Shown one piece after another: positions 9,113 to 16,511 of a stretch of 64,000 bases of DNA (position 1 is the stretch's first letter; every line of letters begins with the position of its first letter). The notes below the pieces were generated by a model. That model was given only the letters and a program-made list of their open reading frames with translations. It was not told the origin of the DNA and did no database searches. A program made the translations under genes and the position numbers. The stretch spans positions 310,001 to 374,000 of the forward strand of contig NZ_JAGA01000002.1 in the NCBI RefSeq assembly GCF_000526415.1, given 5' to 3'. Origin of the DNA: Kallotenue papyrolyticum. GTDB lineage: Bacteria > Chloroflexota > Chloroflexia > Chloroflexales > Kallotenuaceae.

Positions 9113-9307
9113 TTTAAAGGCAAAAGGACACCGGTGCCGAGTCCGACAGGAACCTTCTGGATACCCCACGAGTGGCATATCTCTCTCATTGATGATGGGA
9201 GAGCTCATATGTACACCTATACAATGGGATGGAAGGAGTCGGATCGTCTGCTCGTTACGCCGGACTTCACGCATTACCGGCGGTTGCAATGGTGGGAATA
9301 TAGGTAG
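9113..9307 (+). other. Unassigned open frame, possible toxin-tail remnant
   Basis: This frame has no start; it runs on from a stop at 9110 and reads KGKRTPVPSPTGTFWIPHEW...HMYTYTMGWKESDRLLV, ending HYRRLQWWEYR. The composition, rich in W, Y and H, is protein-like, unlike a random frame. The same frame upstream of the stop (from 8837) is also open. It could be the end of a lost Rhs tail. The rest of 8893-9613 holds nothing else I can support. Confidence 0.25.
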
Positions 9308-9613
9308 GTTCCCAATACCGAGTAAGAGTGTTGGCCGGATGTTGGCCATGGTGTTTGCAGCCTCCTTAGGCACAGCTCCATGGCCGGCGGATTAGGATTA
9401 AAAGAGCGCGCAGAGCCGAGCATTATCATAACGCTAGCGTTCGTGCATCAGCACTTGTGGCCCGTGTCACTTGCTTATATGTCGCCTGCCACGCCTGATA
9501 TGGTGGAAATTCCATGGGTGCTGTTTGATCGCTTGACCGATACATTGGCATTTGCCGCGTGAGATGGATAAAGTCGAGCTTAGAAGAAGCTTCTTAAGCC
9601 GATAGGTAGAGGT

Positions 9614-10267
9614 ATGGATAAAAAAACAGCAGCGGTGCTCCTGATCGTCTGTGTGTGGCTAACAGGATGTGGCATAGTCCGTGGTAATAAGCCTCATATA
9701 GTCAGTGAGCAATCAACTATACCAACACTGCCAAATACACTGCCCGAACTAATCGCTGCACTATCTGGGTATAATGACGAGGTACGCGTCAGAGCAGCTT
9801 ACAAGATTGCCGATTTGGGACCAGATGCCGTGGCAGCAGTACCTGCTCTCATCGAGAACGTACGTTATGAGTACAATTCGGAGGTGCGAATTTCAGCAGC
9901 ACGGGCTCTTGGTGCCATTGGCCCTGCAGCGAAATCTGCTGCTCCAGCTTTGATCGATATGCTTCACAACCGAACCTATCTCCATGATCGTCTGGCAGCT
10001 GTTGAAGCCTTAGGCAAGATCGGAAATGTTGAAGCTGTTCCTGCTTTAGCCCAGCACCTAGAAAACAAGGATATTGCCGTAGAGGTAGCCAGATCTCTTG
10101 GTTTCCTGACAGGTCAAGAATTTCCAGATCTGCATTCGAGGAACATTTCCATTGACGAAAATGGTGTACCCCGAATCGTCACAGCGGCACAGATTTGGTG
10201 GAACAAGAAAGGGCGGTACCAAGACTGGAGCGAGTTAGATCAACTACCAATGACCCCTTCACCTTAA
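9614..10267 (+). CDS. HEAT-repeat lipoprotein
   Basis: A 217-residue protein with a signal peptide and lipobox (LTGC), then about four HEAT/PBS-lyase-type repeats (residues ~45-165: VRVRAAYKIADLGPDAVAAV, VRISAARALGAIGPAAKSAA, DRLAAVEALGKIGNVEAV). The last ~40 residues mimic the degenerate end typical of HEAT adaptor proteins (AAQIWWNKKGRYQDW). Ribosome binding site AGGTAGAGG. Such repeats bind proteins, so it may be an anchored immunity or adaptor protein in the array. Its end overlaps the next reading frame by ~70 bases. Confidence 0.75.
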   Translation: MDKKTAAVLLIVCVWLTGCGIVRGNKPHIVSEQSTIPTLPNTLPELIAALSGYNDEVRVRAAYKIADLGPDAVAAVPALIENVRYEYNSEVRISAARALGAIGPAAKSAAPALIDMLHNRTYLHDRLAAVEALGKIGNVEAVPALAQHLENKDIAVEVARSLGFLTGQEFPDLHSRNISIDENGVPRIVTAAQIWWNKKGRYQDWSELDQLPMTPSP

Positions 10268-10830
10268 GTCGAGGATCCGAGAATCGCGGTAACGATCCGT
10301 TTAATCCCCATTACATGGTTAGTGTTTGGGAAATGGGTCGTCGATTCACAGTCAAAGGCATAATCCCCGGAAACACCTTTATCGCTTCTTGGAGTGCGTG
10401 GGAAGCTATCAAGCGCGAAATACGCTCGACAGTAACGACTACCTGTGGTCAAGAGCCAATTATTCTCGTTGGGCACAGCCTAGGAGCTACGACCGCAATG
10501 GATGTGGCGATTCAAATGCCTGACGTTCGCATTGATCTTCTGGTAACGATGGATATAGCCAATCACGCCGGCGACTTACGTCGTGAGACAAAGCCACGAT
10601 CTGTAATCAAGCAGATCAACTTCGTTTCGGACAACTCTCCCAAGAATTTAGCAACCAAATTGACTCTCCATGTCCCGGATGCTATTTCGGGAGCGGATAA
10701 CCCGATGGTCAACGGAGCCATCCATACGACTCTTGATAATGAGTTTTTGGATGTTGATAGGAAGCAGCCAAATCCTGTCTGGACGATCACCGAACAAACA
10801 ATCCGCCTTCTCAAGATAGGAGAGAGATAG
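10195..10830 (+). CDS. Alpha/beta-hydrolase (lipase-like), N-terminally truncated
   Basis: The nucleophile elbow GHSLGA is clear (IILVGHSLGATTAMDVAIQ). Downstream DLLVTMDIANHAG is a plausible acid-strand region and GAIHTTLDN may supply the histidine. The beginning, where the HG oxyanion strand should be, is missing or replaced: the annotated start overlaps the lipoprotein by 73 bases, and convincing homology-like sequence begins only near NDPFNPHYM. It could be a detached lipase toxin tip rather than an independent enzyme. Next gene 2 bases away. Confidence 0.6.
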   Translation: MVEQERAVPRLERVRSTTNDPFTLSRGSENRGNDPFNPHYMVSVWEMGRRFTVKGIIPGNTFIASWSAWEAIKREIRSTVTTTCGQEPIILVGHSLGATTAMDVAIQMPDVRIDLLVTMDIANHAGDLRRETKPRSVIKQINFVSDNSPKNLATKLTLHVPDAISGADNPMVNGAIHTTLDNEFLDVDRKQPNPVWTITEQTIRLLKIGER

Positions 10831-10832
10831 GT

Positions 10833-11234
10833 ATGTCTCTACAGCGGTGGACTGGCTTCGTGCTCTTGGCCGTCAGCAGTATCTTCGCCTACCGGATGTA
10901 TAGGGGTGCTCCCTGGGGGTTGAGTAGAGGCGATTTTCTGGTTCAGCCGATCCTCCAGTTTTCTCTGCCACTCAGTATCATTGGCTTGCTCCTATGCTGC
11001 CTGTCACCAGCTCTTTGGCGATCTCATCTAGTTCTCTTTGGGTTATTAGGAACCAGCTTGCTGGTGTTGGGACTACAAACCGGATGGCCTCATCTAGGTC
11101 ACTCAACTGCTTGGGAAGATAGTTATCAAATGCTCTTCGTTCTTGAAGTAGCCATAAAAGGACTCTGCTGGCCGCTCTGGGTATCACTGGCACTGTATAC
11201 GCTTTACGAAAGATGGAGAAAGCGTCAGCCCTGA
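10833..11234 (+). CDS. Four-helix membrane protein
   Basis: A 133-residue protein with about four hydrophobic stretches (FVLLAVSSIFAYRMY, LQFSLPLSIIGLLLCCL, LVLFGLLGTSLLVLGL, GLCWPLWVSLALYTLY) and a basic end. The ribosome binding site GGAGAG lies within the end of the hydrolase gene, implying co-transcription. Pairing with a lipase-like protein suggests an immunity role at the membrane (inference). The stop is only 4 bases before the ATG of Rhs module E. Confidence 0.6.
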   Translation: MSLQRWTGFVLLAVSSIFAYRMYRGAPWGLSRGDFLVQPILQFSLPLSIIGLLLCCLSPALWRSHLVLFGLLGTSLLVLGLQTGWPHLGHSTAWEDSYQMLFVLEVAIKGLCWPLWVSLALYTLYERWRKRQP

Positions 11235-11238
11235 AGCT

Positions 11239-12516
11239 ATGCTCAAGCACTTAGCTGCGCGCAACCTGCTCCACGACGGCACGACGACCTATGCCTACGA
11301 CGCGCTGGGTCGCCTGACGAGCACGACTCATGGCGGCACAATAATGACTCATACGTACAACGGCGACGGCGTGCTGCTGGCGCAGACGACGGGCAGCACC
11401 ACCACGCGCCACACCCAGGATCTGGTCGCGCCGCTGAGTCAAGTGCTCCAACTGACTCAGGGCACGCAGCGCACGGACTACGTGTACGGTCGCGAGCGCC
11501 TCATGGCCTTGGAGGGCACAGCGCAGACCTGGTACGGCAGCGACGCGCTCGGCAGCGTGCGCCAGACGCTGGATGCGACCGGGACAGTCAGCGCTGCCTT
11601 CAGCTACGACCCGTGGGGTAGGCCGCAAGGTGGCGCGACGCCGCCGACGTTCGGCTTCACGGGGGAGCTACAAGGTACGGATGAGCTGACGTATTTGCGC
11701 GCACGCTGGTACCAGCCGCAGCACGGGCGCTTCCTCAGCCGCGATCCATGGATTGGGTCTGAGGAAGAGCCGCAGACGCTCGCCTATTATGCTTACGTCC
11801 ACAACGATCCAGCTAACTGGACTGATCCTACAGGACGTTGGCGCTTTGGACTATCTTCTTCAGCAGAACATACGGCTATCGAGGAGAGGCATGTGCTAAT
11901 AATAAACGCAGCAAGGCTCGAGCATGTGCATGCCGAGTATCCTATTCCGCCAACTGTTGAGTTTCCCTTTGGAAAAAAAGCCGATATTATCCACTCTGAT
12001 ACAGGTGCCGTATATGAAATTGAGCCGATCTATGCTAAAGCAAGAGCTCGTCCCGAGGCTCTCGAGAAAAAGGATCTCCTACTTCAGACACGCCCTGTAG
12101 TGACTTGGGCGGGGCAGACCTACGATTGGAGTAACGTTCCCTGGCACTTGGGCGAGGCGGCCTTGTTTGGTGTAGGAGGTTCGCTGCGAATTGAGGGCTA
12201 TTTGGCTGGCGTCGGAGATCTAGTCGCCAAAGCAACGGAGCCAGGTGTGATTTTATATTGGATCGAGCCTCGCCCAGGAATTACTATACCTGCGCTCCAA
12301 ATGGAACTGAAGCGACAAGGGAGAGACCGTCGGTTAGCCAAGCCGAGCGGCTGGTCTCCATCCGTACCTGCTCCAGCAATCGGCATAGATCCAGACACTC
12401 CCTGGCTGCCACCAATTATTATCGATATCCGCAGACGTGCACCACGTCTGCCCAGCATAAGGGCTGGCTTGATACCTATCGGCGGTGGAGGTGGATGGTG
12501 TAGCCTGCTGCAGTAA
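11239..12516 (+). CDS. Orphan Rhs core with tail E (diverged relative of tail B)
   Basis: It starts with an ATG 4 bases after the preceding stop; seven non-Rhs residues lead into RNLLHDGTTTYAYDALGR, the shortest usable core. It may thus be expressed by translational coupling. The core shares a ~115-base stretch identical to that of module D. The tail (after TDPTG) has HVHAEYPIPPT...KKADIIHSDTGAVYEIEP, aligning with tail B, but the ExK lysine is glutamate (EIE), so a PD-(D/E)XK nuclease here would probably be inactive. The end is glycine-rich as in B. Its downstream small gene is broken by an IS. Confidence 0.8.
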   Translation: MLKHLAARNLLHDGTTTYAYDALGRLTSTTHGGTIMTHTYNGDGVLLAQTTGSTTTRHTQDLVAPLSQVLQLTQGTQRTDYVYGRERLMALEGTAQTWYGSDALGSVRQTLDATGTVSAAFSYDPWGRPQGGATPPTFGFTGELQGTDELTYLRARWYQPQHGRFLSRDPWIGSEEEPQTLAYYAYVHNDPANWTDPTGRWRFGLSSSAEHTAIEERHVLIINAARLEHVHAEYPIPPTVEFPFGKKADIIHSDTGAVYEIEPIYAKARARPEALEKKDLLLQTRPVVTWAGQTYDWSNVPWHLGEAALFGVGGSLRIEGYLAGVGDLVAKATEPGVILYWIEPRPGITIPALQMELKRQGRDRRLAKPSGWSPSVPAPAIGIDPDTPWLPPIIIDIRRRAPRLPSIRAGLIPIGGGGGWCSLLQ

Positions 12517-12529
12517 GAACTTTACGATA

Positions 12530-12564
12530 AGCACTCGCCCTTGGTTTGTCCTCAGGCGGGTGCT
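12530..12564 (+). terminator. Hairpin after tail E
   Basis: A ten-base stem AGCACTCGCC / GGCGGGTGCT (one G-U pair) with a 15-base loop, 13 bases after the stop. No strong T tract, so termination is plausible but not certain. Confidence 0.4.
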
Positions 12565-12685
12565 ACACCTTAACCCGCTACTGCTCTTGAACGAAGGTTG
12601 CGCTGAGTACTGATACATCAAGCCTGATTAGGATACTGGTGGAGGAGCCGGCATGCAAGTTGGCGACCAGCGAGCTCATGACTTA

Positions 12686-13327
12686 GAAGCTGTTTAAGAA
12701 TAATTCCAGCCATTACGGTATCATTTATATCCGGGTTAATGATGACACATTGACGCGTATCAATGACTGTCTCCGGGAAGATATACGAACGACAGTTGAT
12801 AAAGAACCGAAAACATGCAAGGAAATCCTTGATAGTCAGAGCGTCAAAACTGTCAGCCGCGGTGAAGAACGTGGGTTTGATAGTGCGAAACAGGTCAAAG
12901 GACGCAAACGATACTATATGGTCGATACATTGGGATTACTGATCTTGCTGCTGATTCCTGCTACCAACGTCCAAGATAGCGATGCTGGCCAAGAATTGAG
13001 GATCGATGCGCGGTATAAAAGCCACCGTTTGAAAAAGATATACGCAGATCAAGGCCACAAACAATGGCTGGTTGACTGGATACAGCAGTGGCTCGCCTTT
13101 GTAGTCGAAGTTGTGGTGAAGCCATCAGAGCAACGTGGCTTTCAGGTGCATCCCAAATACTGGATCGTTGAACGCTTTTTTGCGTGGTTGAACATGTATC
13201 GTCGGCTCAGTAAAGACTATGAACAGACCGTTTCAAGCAGTGAAGGCGTGATCTACCTTGCATCAATTCACATAATGGCGCGAAAATTAGTCAAATTACA
13301 ACATCAAACTAATTCTTAAACAACTTC
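12686..13327 (+). mobile_element. Internally deleted IS5-family element
   Basis: The ends are inverted repeats matching at 16 of 17 bases (GAAGCTGTTTAAGAATA against GAAGTTGTTTAAGAATT). Flanks TTA and TGA fit the TNA target type of IS1031-like IS5 elements but are not identical. At 642 bases it is shorter than intact relatives, because the transposase has lost its N-terminal part. Confidence 0.7.
12750..13319 (+). pseudogene. IS5-family transposase lacking its N-terminal region
   Basis: 189 residues with the DDE catalytic set: D in ILDSQSVKTVSRGEERGFDS, D in KKIYADQGH, and E in KYWIVERFFAWLNMYRRLSKD. The normal first ~75 residues (a DNA-binding region ending WRxxGTWERIND) are absent; the frame begins at TRINDCLREDIR. 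It is likely unable to transpose on its own but its ends could be moved in trans by a related transposase. Confidence 0.75.
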
Positions 13328-13483
13328 TGAGAACATCGCTTGCCATGACTTTGAGCAAGCGTTAGCTCTTGGATTGTGGTCACCTGAAAAGGAAGAGGCT
13401 GAGCAGCACCTTCAAGGATTGGGATAGCCATCGATGGTAAAGCAATGGAACAAGTATAATCTGCAACTAGAGGAATTAAATCT

Positions 13484-13726
13484 ATGGCAACTAGACGCCT
13501 AGCTAGGGGGACAGTGGTTCGCATCATTCACTTTTCAGAATCTGAACATTGGTGGACCGGAACCAAGGATATCGCACGACCACCCAAAATCGGTGATCAC
13601 GGTAGAATTATCGATGTGCATAAGAGCGTTGATCATGAGATACGATACACTGTGGTATGTGTCAATCAAGATGGCAACACAATCTGGCTTGCCGACTTCA
13701 AGCCAGATGAGATTGAGCCAGCATAG
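13484..13726 (+). CDS. Small SH3-like beta protein, possible orphan immunity protein
   Basis: 80 residues preceded by AGAGGAA at a suitable distance. Segments VVRIIHFSESEHWWTGTKDI, PKIGDHGRIIDV and NTIWLADFKPDEIEP suggest a small beta-barrel (SH3-like) protein. No toxin tail lies directly before it (an IS and gene fragments do), so its partner may have been lost. Base composition is lower in GC than the core genome. Confidence 0.5.
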   Translation: MATRRLARGTVVRIIHFSESEHWWTGTKDIARPPKIGDHGRIIDVHKSVDHEIRYTVVCVNQDGNTIWLADFKPDEIEPA

Positions 13727-14179
13727 AAACCCACGAAACTGCAATAAGCTCCAACTCATTGCCCTCGGAGCTTGTGTACCTACCCAATGCTGACTGACAA
13801 CTTAGCCGACGTATGAGTCAGGGCGGCACGAGCTACAGCTACAACGGCGACGGGGTGTTGGTCGCCCAAACGCAGGGAAGCACGACCACGCGCTCCACGC
13901 AGGACCTCGTCGCGCCGCTGAGTCAGATCCTCCAACTGACTCAGGGCACGCAGCGCACGGATTACGTCTACGGCCATGAGCGCCTCATGGCCTTGGAGGG
14001 CACGGCGCAGACGTGGTATGGCAGCGACGCGCTGGGCAGCGTGCGCCAGACGTTGAGTAGCAGTGGGGCGGCGCTGTCGAAGCTGCACTACGACCCGTGG
14101 GGCACGCCGCAAGGTGGCGCGACGCCGCCGACGTTCGGCTTCACCGGCGAGTTGCAGGATGGGGCGAGCGGCTTAGAGC

Positions 14180-14659
14180 CTATCCGAATAACCCAGCGGC
14201 GCGAAAGGCGACCAAGGCACAGGCAAAGTGCAGGAAGGCAAGATAGTGCTGGCCCTTTTTCTCCCAGCGCACCAACAAGCGGCGAAAGCGGTTGAGCCAG
14301 CTATGGCTGCGCTCCACCACCCAGCGCCGTGCTATCTTGCCGGCCTCGCGGGCGAGTTGCTTAGCTTCCTCTCCACGACTGCGAATGTGTGCGGTAAAGC
14401 CGAACTCCGCCAGCACCGCCCGCACTTCCGCAAAGTCGTACCCTTTATCCAGGCACATCCCCTGAGGCTGCGCGTCCGTCGGGGCGGGTCGCTCGACCAC
14501 AAGGCTTTCAATCGTGGCGCGCACCAGCTTCATATCGTGACGGTTCGCGCCATCAATGGCTACGCCAATTGGCACGCCGTGGCCCTCGGTCAGCAGCGAG
14601 CGTTTGACGCCGTCTTTGCCACGGTCAGTGGGATTTGGGCCGGTCTTTTTCCCCCCCAA
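14180..14659 (-). CDS. IS5-family transposase, C-terminal frame
   Basis: 159 residues continuing the DDE domain: GKDGVKRSLLTEGHGVPIGV, MCLDKGYDF (second D) and RRWVVERSHSWLNRFRRL (E). It overlaps the N-terminal frame at the G7A5 run. The TTG used as a nominal start lies in the overlap; real expression is probably only as a fusion by frameshifting. Confidence 0.85.
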   Translation of the reverse strand: MGGKKTGPNPTDRGKDGVKRSLLTEGHGVPIGVAIDGANRHDMKLVRATIESLVVERPAPTDAQPQGMCLDKGYDFAEVRAVLAEFGFTAHIRSRGEEAKQLAREAGKIARRWVVERSHSWLNRFRRLLVRWEKKGQHYLAFLHFACALVAFRAAGLFG

Positions 14660-15059
14660 GCGGCGCTTTGGTCATCGCCCCGTCCATACTCAGCCAGTTC
14701 CAGTCCAGCCCTCGCAATTCATCGAAGCGTTCGACACCGGCTTTCCACAGTGCGAGGAACACGCCAGCCTCGACCCATTCTTGAAAACGGTCGTGGGCGG
14801 TGGATTTGGCGCACAAGTCGGTCTCATTCAACGACGCCCACTGGCCGCCCGTTCGCAGCACATAAAAGATAGCGTCAGCACAGCGGCGGTCAGGCACACG
14901 CGGCCGGCCTCCGCCAAAGCGGTGCGTGTTTACCCGCGTGGGGAGCAGTGGTTCCATCACCGCCCACAACTCGTCGGAAATCCGAAAGCCGGTGGTGGTC
15001 GTATTGTTCGGGCTCCGCTTACGTGAGCGCGTACTCGTCGGTGCTGTGATCATGTCCAC
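14625..15059 (-). CDS. IS5-family transposase, N-terminal frame
   Basis: 144 residues: the DNA-binding and start region typical of IS5 transposases (ISDELWAVMEPLLPTRVN, RCADAIFYVLRTGGQWASLN, WLSMDGAMTKAPLGG with the first catalytic aspartate). The frame leaves the transposase at a G7A5 run (14,646-14,657 on the plus strand as T5C7) and soon stops. Full-length transposase needs a +1 (or -2) shift into the next frame, either programmed slippage or a mutation. Confidence 0.85.
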   Translation of the reverse strand: MDMITAPTSTRSRKRSPNNTTTTGFRISDELWAVMEPLLPTRVNTHRFGGGRPRVPDRRCADAIFYVLRTGGQWASLNETDLCAKSTAHDRFQEWVEAGVFLALWKAGVERFDELRGLDWNWLSMDGAMTKAPLGGEKDRPKSH

Positions 15060-15156
15060 AGTATATCAGTTATTCGGATAGGCTCTTAGTGCAGCTGCGC
15101 GCACGGTGGTATCAGCCACAGCACGGGCGGTTCCTCAGCCGCGATCCGTTCATTCG

Positions 15157-15312
15157 AGCCTGGCGCCTGTTCCACCAGCAAGCTCTCGGTCTCATCCGGG
15201 TATGGCTTTGCCGATCGATGACCTCGTACCTGATCATCTGCTACCCTTGGCAGTAGGGGCAGGAGCAGTGGGAGCACGGCGTGGTGGTGGAAAGCGATGT
15301 GTGGCTAGGTGA
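15157..15312 (+). pseudogene. Fossil of the tail B C-terminus
   Basis: Frame 1 reads SLAPVPPASSRSHPGMALPI ... VGARRGGGKRCVAR, stop, closely matching the last ~52 residues of tail B (LAPVPPASYRPNPGMAMPID ... GGGGGRLCIAR at 3244-3401). The preceding Rhs core is in another frame, so a deletion joined core to tail end out of frame. Confidence 0.8.
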
Positions 15313-15347
15313 TACAGGCATCACCACAAAGGGTGACCTATCGACCG

Positions 15348-15469
15348 ATGAGCTCAATGGCGGAGGAGCAAGCAAAGATCCTTTGCCCCCCACTCCGTCA
15401 GGGTTGGCACCAGTGGCATACGGGATGGTTCTCAGGGCAGGCTGTGTGCCCGTGGCATATCGCTTCTGA
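15348..15469 (+). pseudogene. Fossil of the tail B immunity gene
   Basis: From the ATG at 15,348 the reading is MSSMAEEQAKILCPPLRQ, then after a frameshift GLAPVAYGMVL. This aligns with the tail B immunity protein (LSKDVFSLLRKHGLSPVAYG). The piece PVAY occurs twice, hinting at a small duplication. With the fossil tail it shows a second, now dead, B-type toxin/immunity pair at the end of the array. Confidence 0.65.
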
Positions 15470-15577
15470 AGCTTGCTTGATCAAAATGGCCCGGAACCTG
15501 CCCATGCGCATGGCTACCTGGTATCATATATGCGCATACTGGCATCCCACAACGCTACACGAGGGTACACACGACGC

Positions 15578-15910
15578 ATGGACAAAGAACTGATCGTCTA
15601 CGGGCGCACGTTTCCCTGCCCCGATCTGGCGCGCTCGGAGCGCTTTCTCCAGCGCCATAAGGTTCCCTACCGTATGATCCATATCGATCAGGATGAGCAG
15701 GCCGGCGCGCTGGTCGAGCGCTACGTCGGCCATCGCAGCGTGCCGACGATTGTCGTGGCGCGCAAGGGCGATCTGCTGCCGATCGAGGAGCCGACGCCGC
15801 TACCGCCTGGCCGCTCGGCGCGCTCGGTCGACCGCGGCACAATGATCACCGAGCCGAGTGATGAGGCGCTGCAGGCCTTTTTGCAGCGGCACGGCTTGCT
15901 GAGTAGCTAA
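15578..15910 (+). CDS. Glutaredoxin-family protein
   Basis: 110 residues. The thioredoxin-fold start KELIVYGRTFPCPDLARSER carries a CPDL active site (single cysteine, so monothiol-like), and SVPTIVV supplies the cis-proline. The family transfers thiol reducing power or handles Fe-S clusters. An insertion (EEPTPLPPGRSARSVDRGTM) precedes the last helix. I take the ATG at 15,578 because it fits the family start; an in-frame upstream start would add 35 residues coded by island debris. First gene after the Rhs island; a -10-like TATCAT lies at about 15,522. Confidence 0.75.
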   Translation: MDKELIVYGRTFPCPDLARSERFLQRHKVPYRMIHIDQDEQAGALVERYVGHRSVPTIVVARKGDLLPIEEPTPLPPGRSARSVDRGTMITEPSDEALQAFLQRHGLLSS

Positions 15911-15931
15911 GCGATACCACCGAGCGTACAG

Positions 15932-15957
15932 CACGGGAGCGCCGCGGCGCTCCCGTG
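15932..15957 (+). terminator. Terminator hairpin after the glutaredoxin gene
   Basis: A perfect 26-base palindrome (CACGGGAGCGCCG/CGGCGCTCCCGTG) 21 bases after the stop, followed by TGTTGTTGGGT. Confidence 0.7.
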
Positions 15958-15983
15958 TGTTGTTGGGTACCACCGGCGAGTGG

Positions 15984-15989
15984 TATGAT
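15984..15989 (+). promoter_or_regulatory. -10 element of the holin-like gene
   Basis: TATGAT about 40 bases before the chosen GTG start, just after the terminator of the previous gene. No clear -35. Confidence 0.4.
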
Positions 15990-16028
15990 ATGCGCAGAAC
16001 GCTTACCGCCCAGCGCAAGGACAGCAGA

Positions 16029-16448
16029 GTGATACCGCTTCGCTTCGACATCAAACGCTTCCTGTTGCGGCTGTCGATCAACATCATCGCGATTCTCGTC
16101 GCGGTGTCGCTGGTGCCCGGCCTCGATCTGGAAGGGCCATGGTGGGGTCTGGCCCTGGTGGCCTTGCTCTTCGGGCTGATCAACACCGCGATCCGCCCGC
16201 TCCTGTTTCTGCTGACGCTGCCCTTCGTGATCATCACGCTGGGCCTGTTTATGCTGGTGATCAACGCGCTGATGCTCTACCTGACGAGCTGGCTGGCGGC
16301 AGGCTTCGGCGTGACGCTGCGTATCGATCATTTTCTGGCCGCGGTGCTGGGCGCGCTGATCATCGGCATCGTCAGCACGGCGCTGAGCATTCTCAGCGGC
16401 GATCAACAGATCCACATTGAAGTTGTGCGCGGTCGGCGCGACGACTAA
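16029..16448 (+). CDS. Holin superfamily IV / YvlD-like membrane protein
   Basis: About 139 residues with four hydrophobic helices (LSINIIAILVAVSLVPGL, WWGLALVALLFGLINTAI, PFVIITLGLFMLVINALML, FLAAVLGALIIGIVSTALSI). NTAIRPLL after helix 2 and the fold match the mycobacterial 4-TMS holin/YvlD family of inner-membrane proteins of unclear role. GTG at 16,029 is chosen because AAGGA lies 7 bases upstream; an upstream ATG at 15,990 would fall almost on the -10 element. Followed closely by the glycosidase gene. Confidence 0.8.
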   Translation: MIPLRFDIKRFLLRLSINIIAILVAVSLVPGLDLEGPWWGLALVALLFGLINTAIRPLLFLLTLPFVIITLGLFMLVINALMLYLTSWLAAGFGVTLRIDHFLAAVLGALIIGIVSTALSILSGDQQIHIEVVRGRRDD

Positions 16449-16511
16449 GGGCGCTTCGTGGCGCGGCCCTTGCTCACCGGCGTTCAGCTTGGTCTGAACA
16501 TCTCGGTTGCT

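Larger units (their letters stand above)
12653..13427 (+). pseudogene. Small gene downstream of tail E split by an IS5-type element
   Basis: A strong ribosome binding site (GGTGGAGGAG) precedes an ATG at 12,653 reading MQVGDQRAHDL, cut at 12,685 by the IS. On the far side, 13,329-13,427 reads ENIACHDFEQALALGLWSPE and ends QHLQGLG, stop. The two halves are not in the same frame if a 3-base target duplication is removed, so a small deletion or drift has also occurred. By position this was probably the immunity gene of tail E. Confidence 0.5.
14176..15085 (-). mobile_element. IS5-family insertion sequence (IS1031/IS427-like)
   Basis: 910 bases bounded by perfect 16-base inverted repeats (GAGCCTATCCGAATAA / TTATTCGGATAGGCTC) and flanked on both sides by TTA (14,173-14,175 and 15,086-15,088), a 3-base target duplication of TNA type. 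It has two overlapping transposase frames on the minus strand. The perfect repeats and duplication mean a recent insertion. Confidence 0.92.
13813..15256 (+). pseudogene. Rhs core G interrupted by an IS element and frameshifted at its tail
   Basis: The left part (13,813-14,175) is Rhs core from GGTSYSYNGDGVLVAQ to GELQDGASGL. The IS sits in the middle; removing it and one TTA copy restores the core in frame (VQLRARWYQPQHGRFLSRDPF from 15,089). After the core the frame runs through tail-B-like DNA in the wrong frame to a stop at 15,254. So the module was already broken by deletion and frameshift independently of the IS. Confidence 0.8.

Noticed and set aside
1-15470. CRISPR array
   Set aside because: The repeats in the island are long, coding Rhs cores of hundreds of bases, not short repeats with uniform spacers; none was seen elsewhere.
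15473-15577. Upstream extension of the glutaredoxin-like gene
   Set aside because: The extra 35 residues come from island debris and the family start matches the ATG at 15,578.
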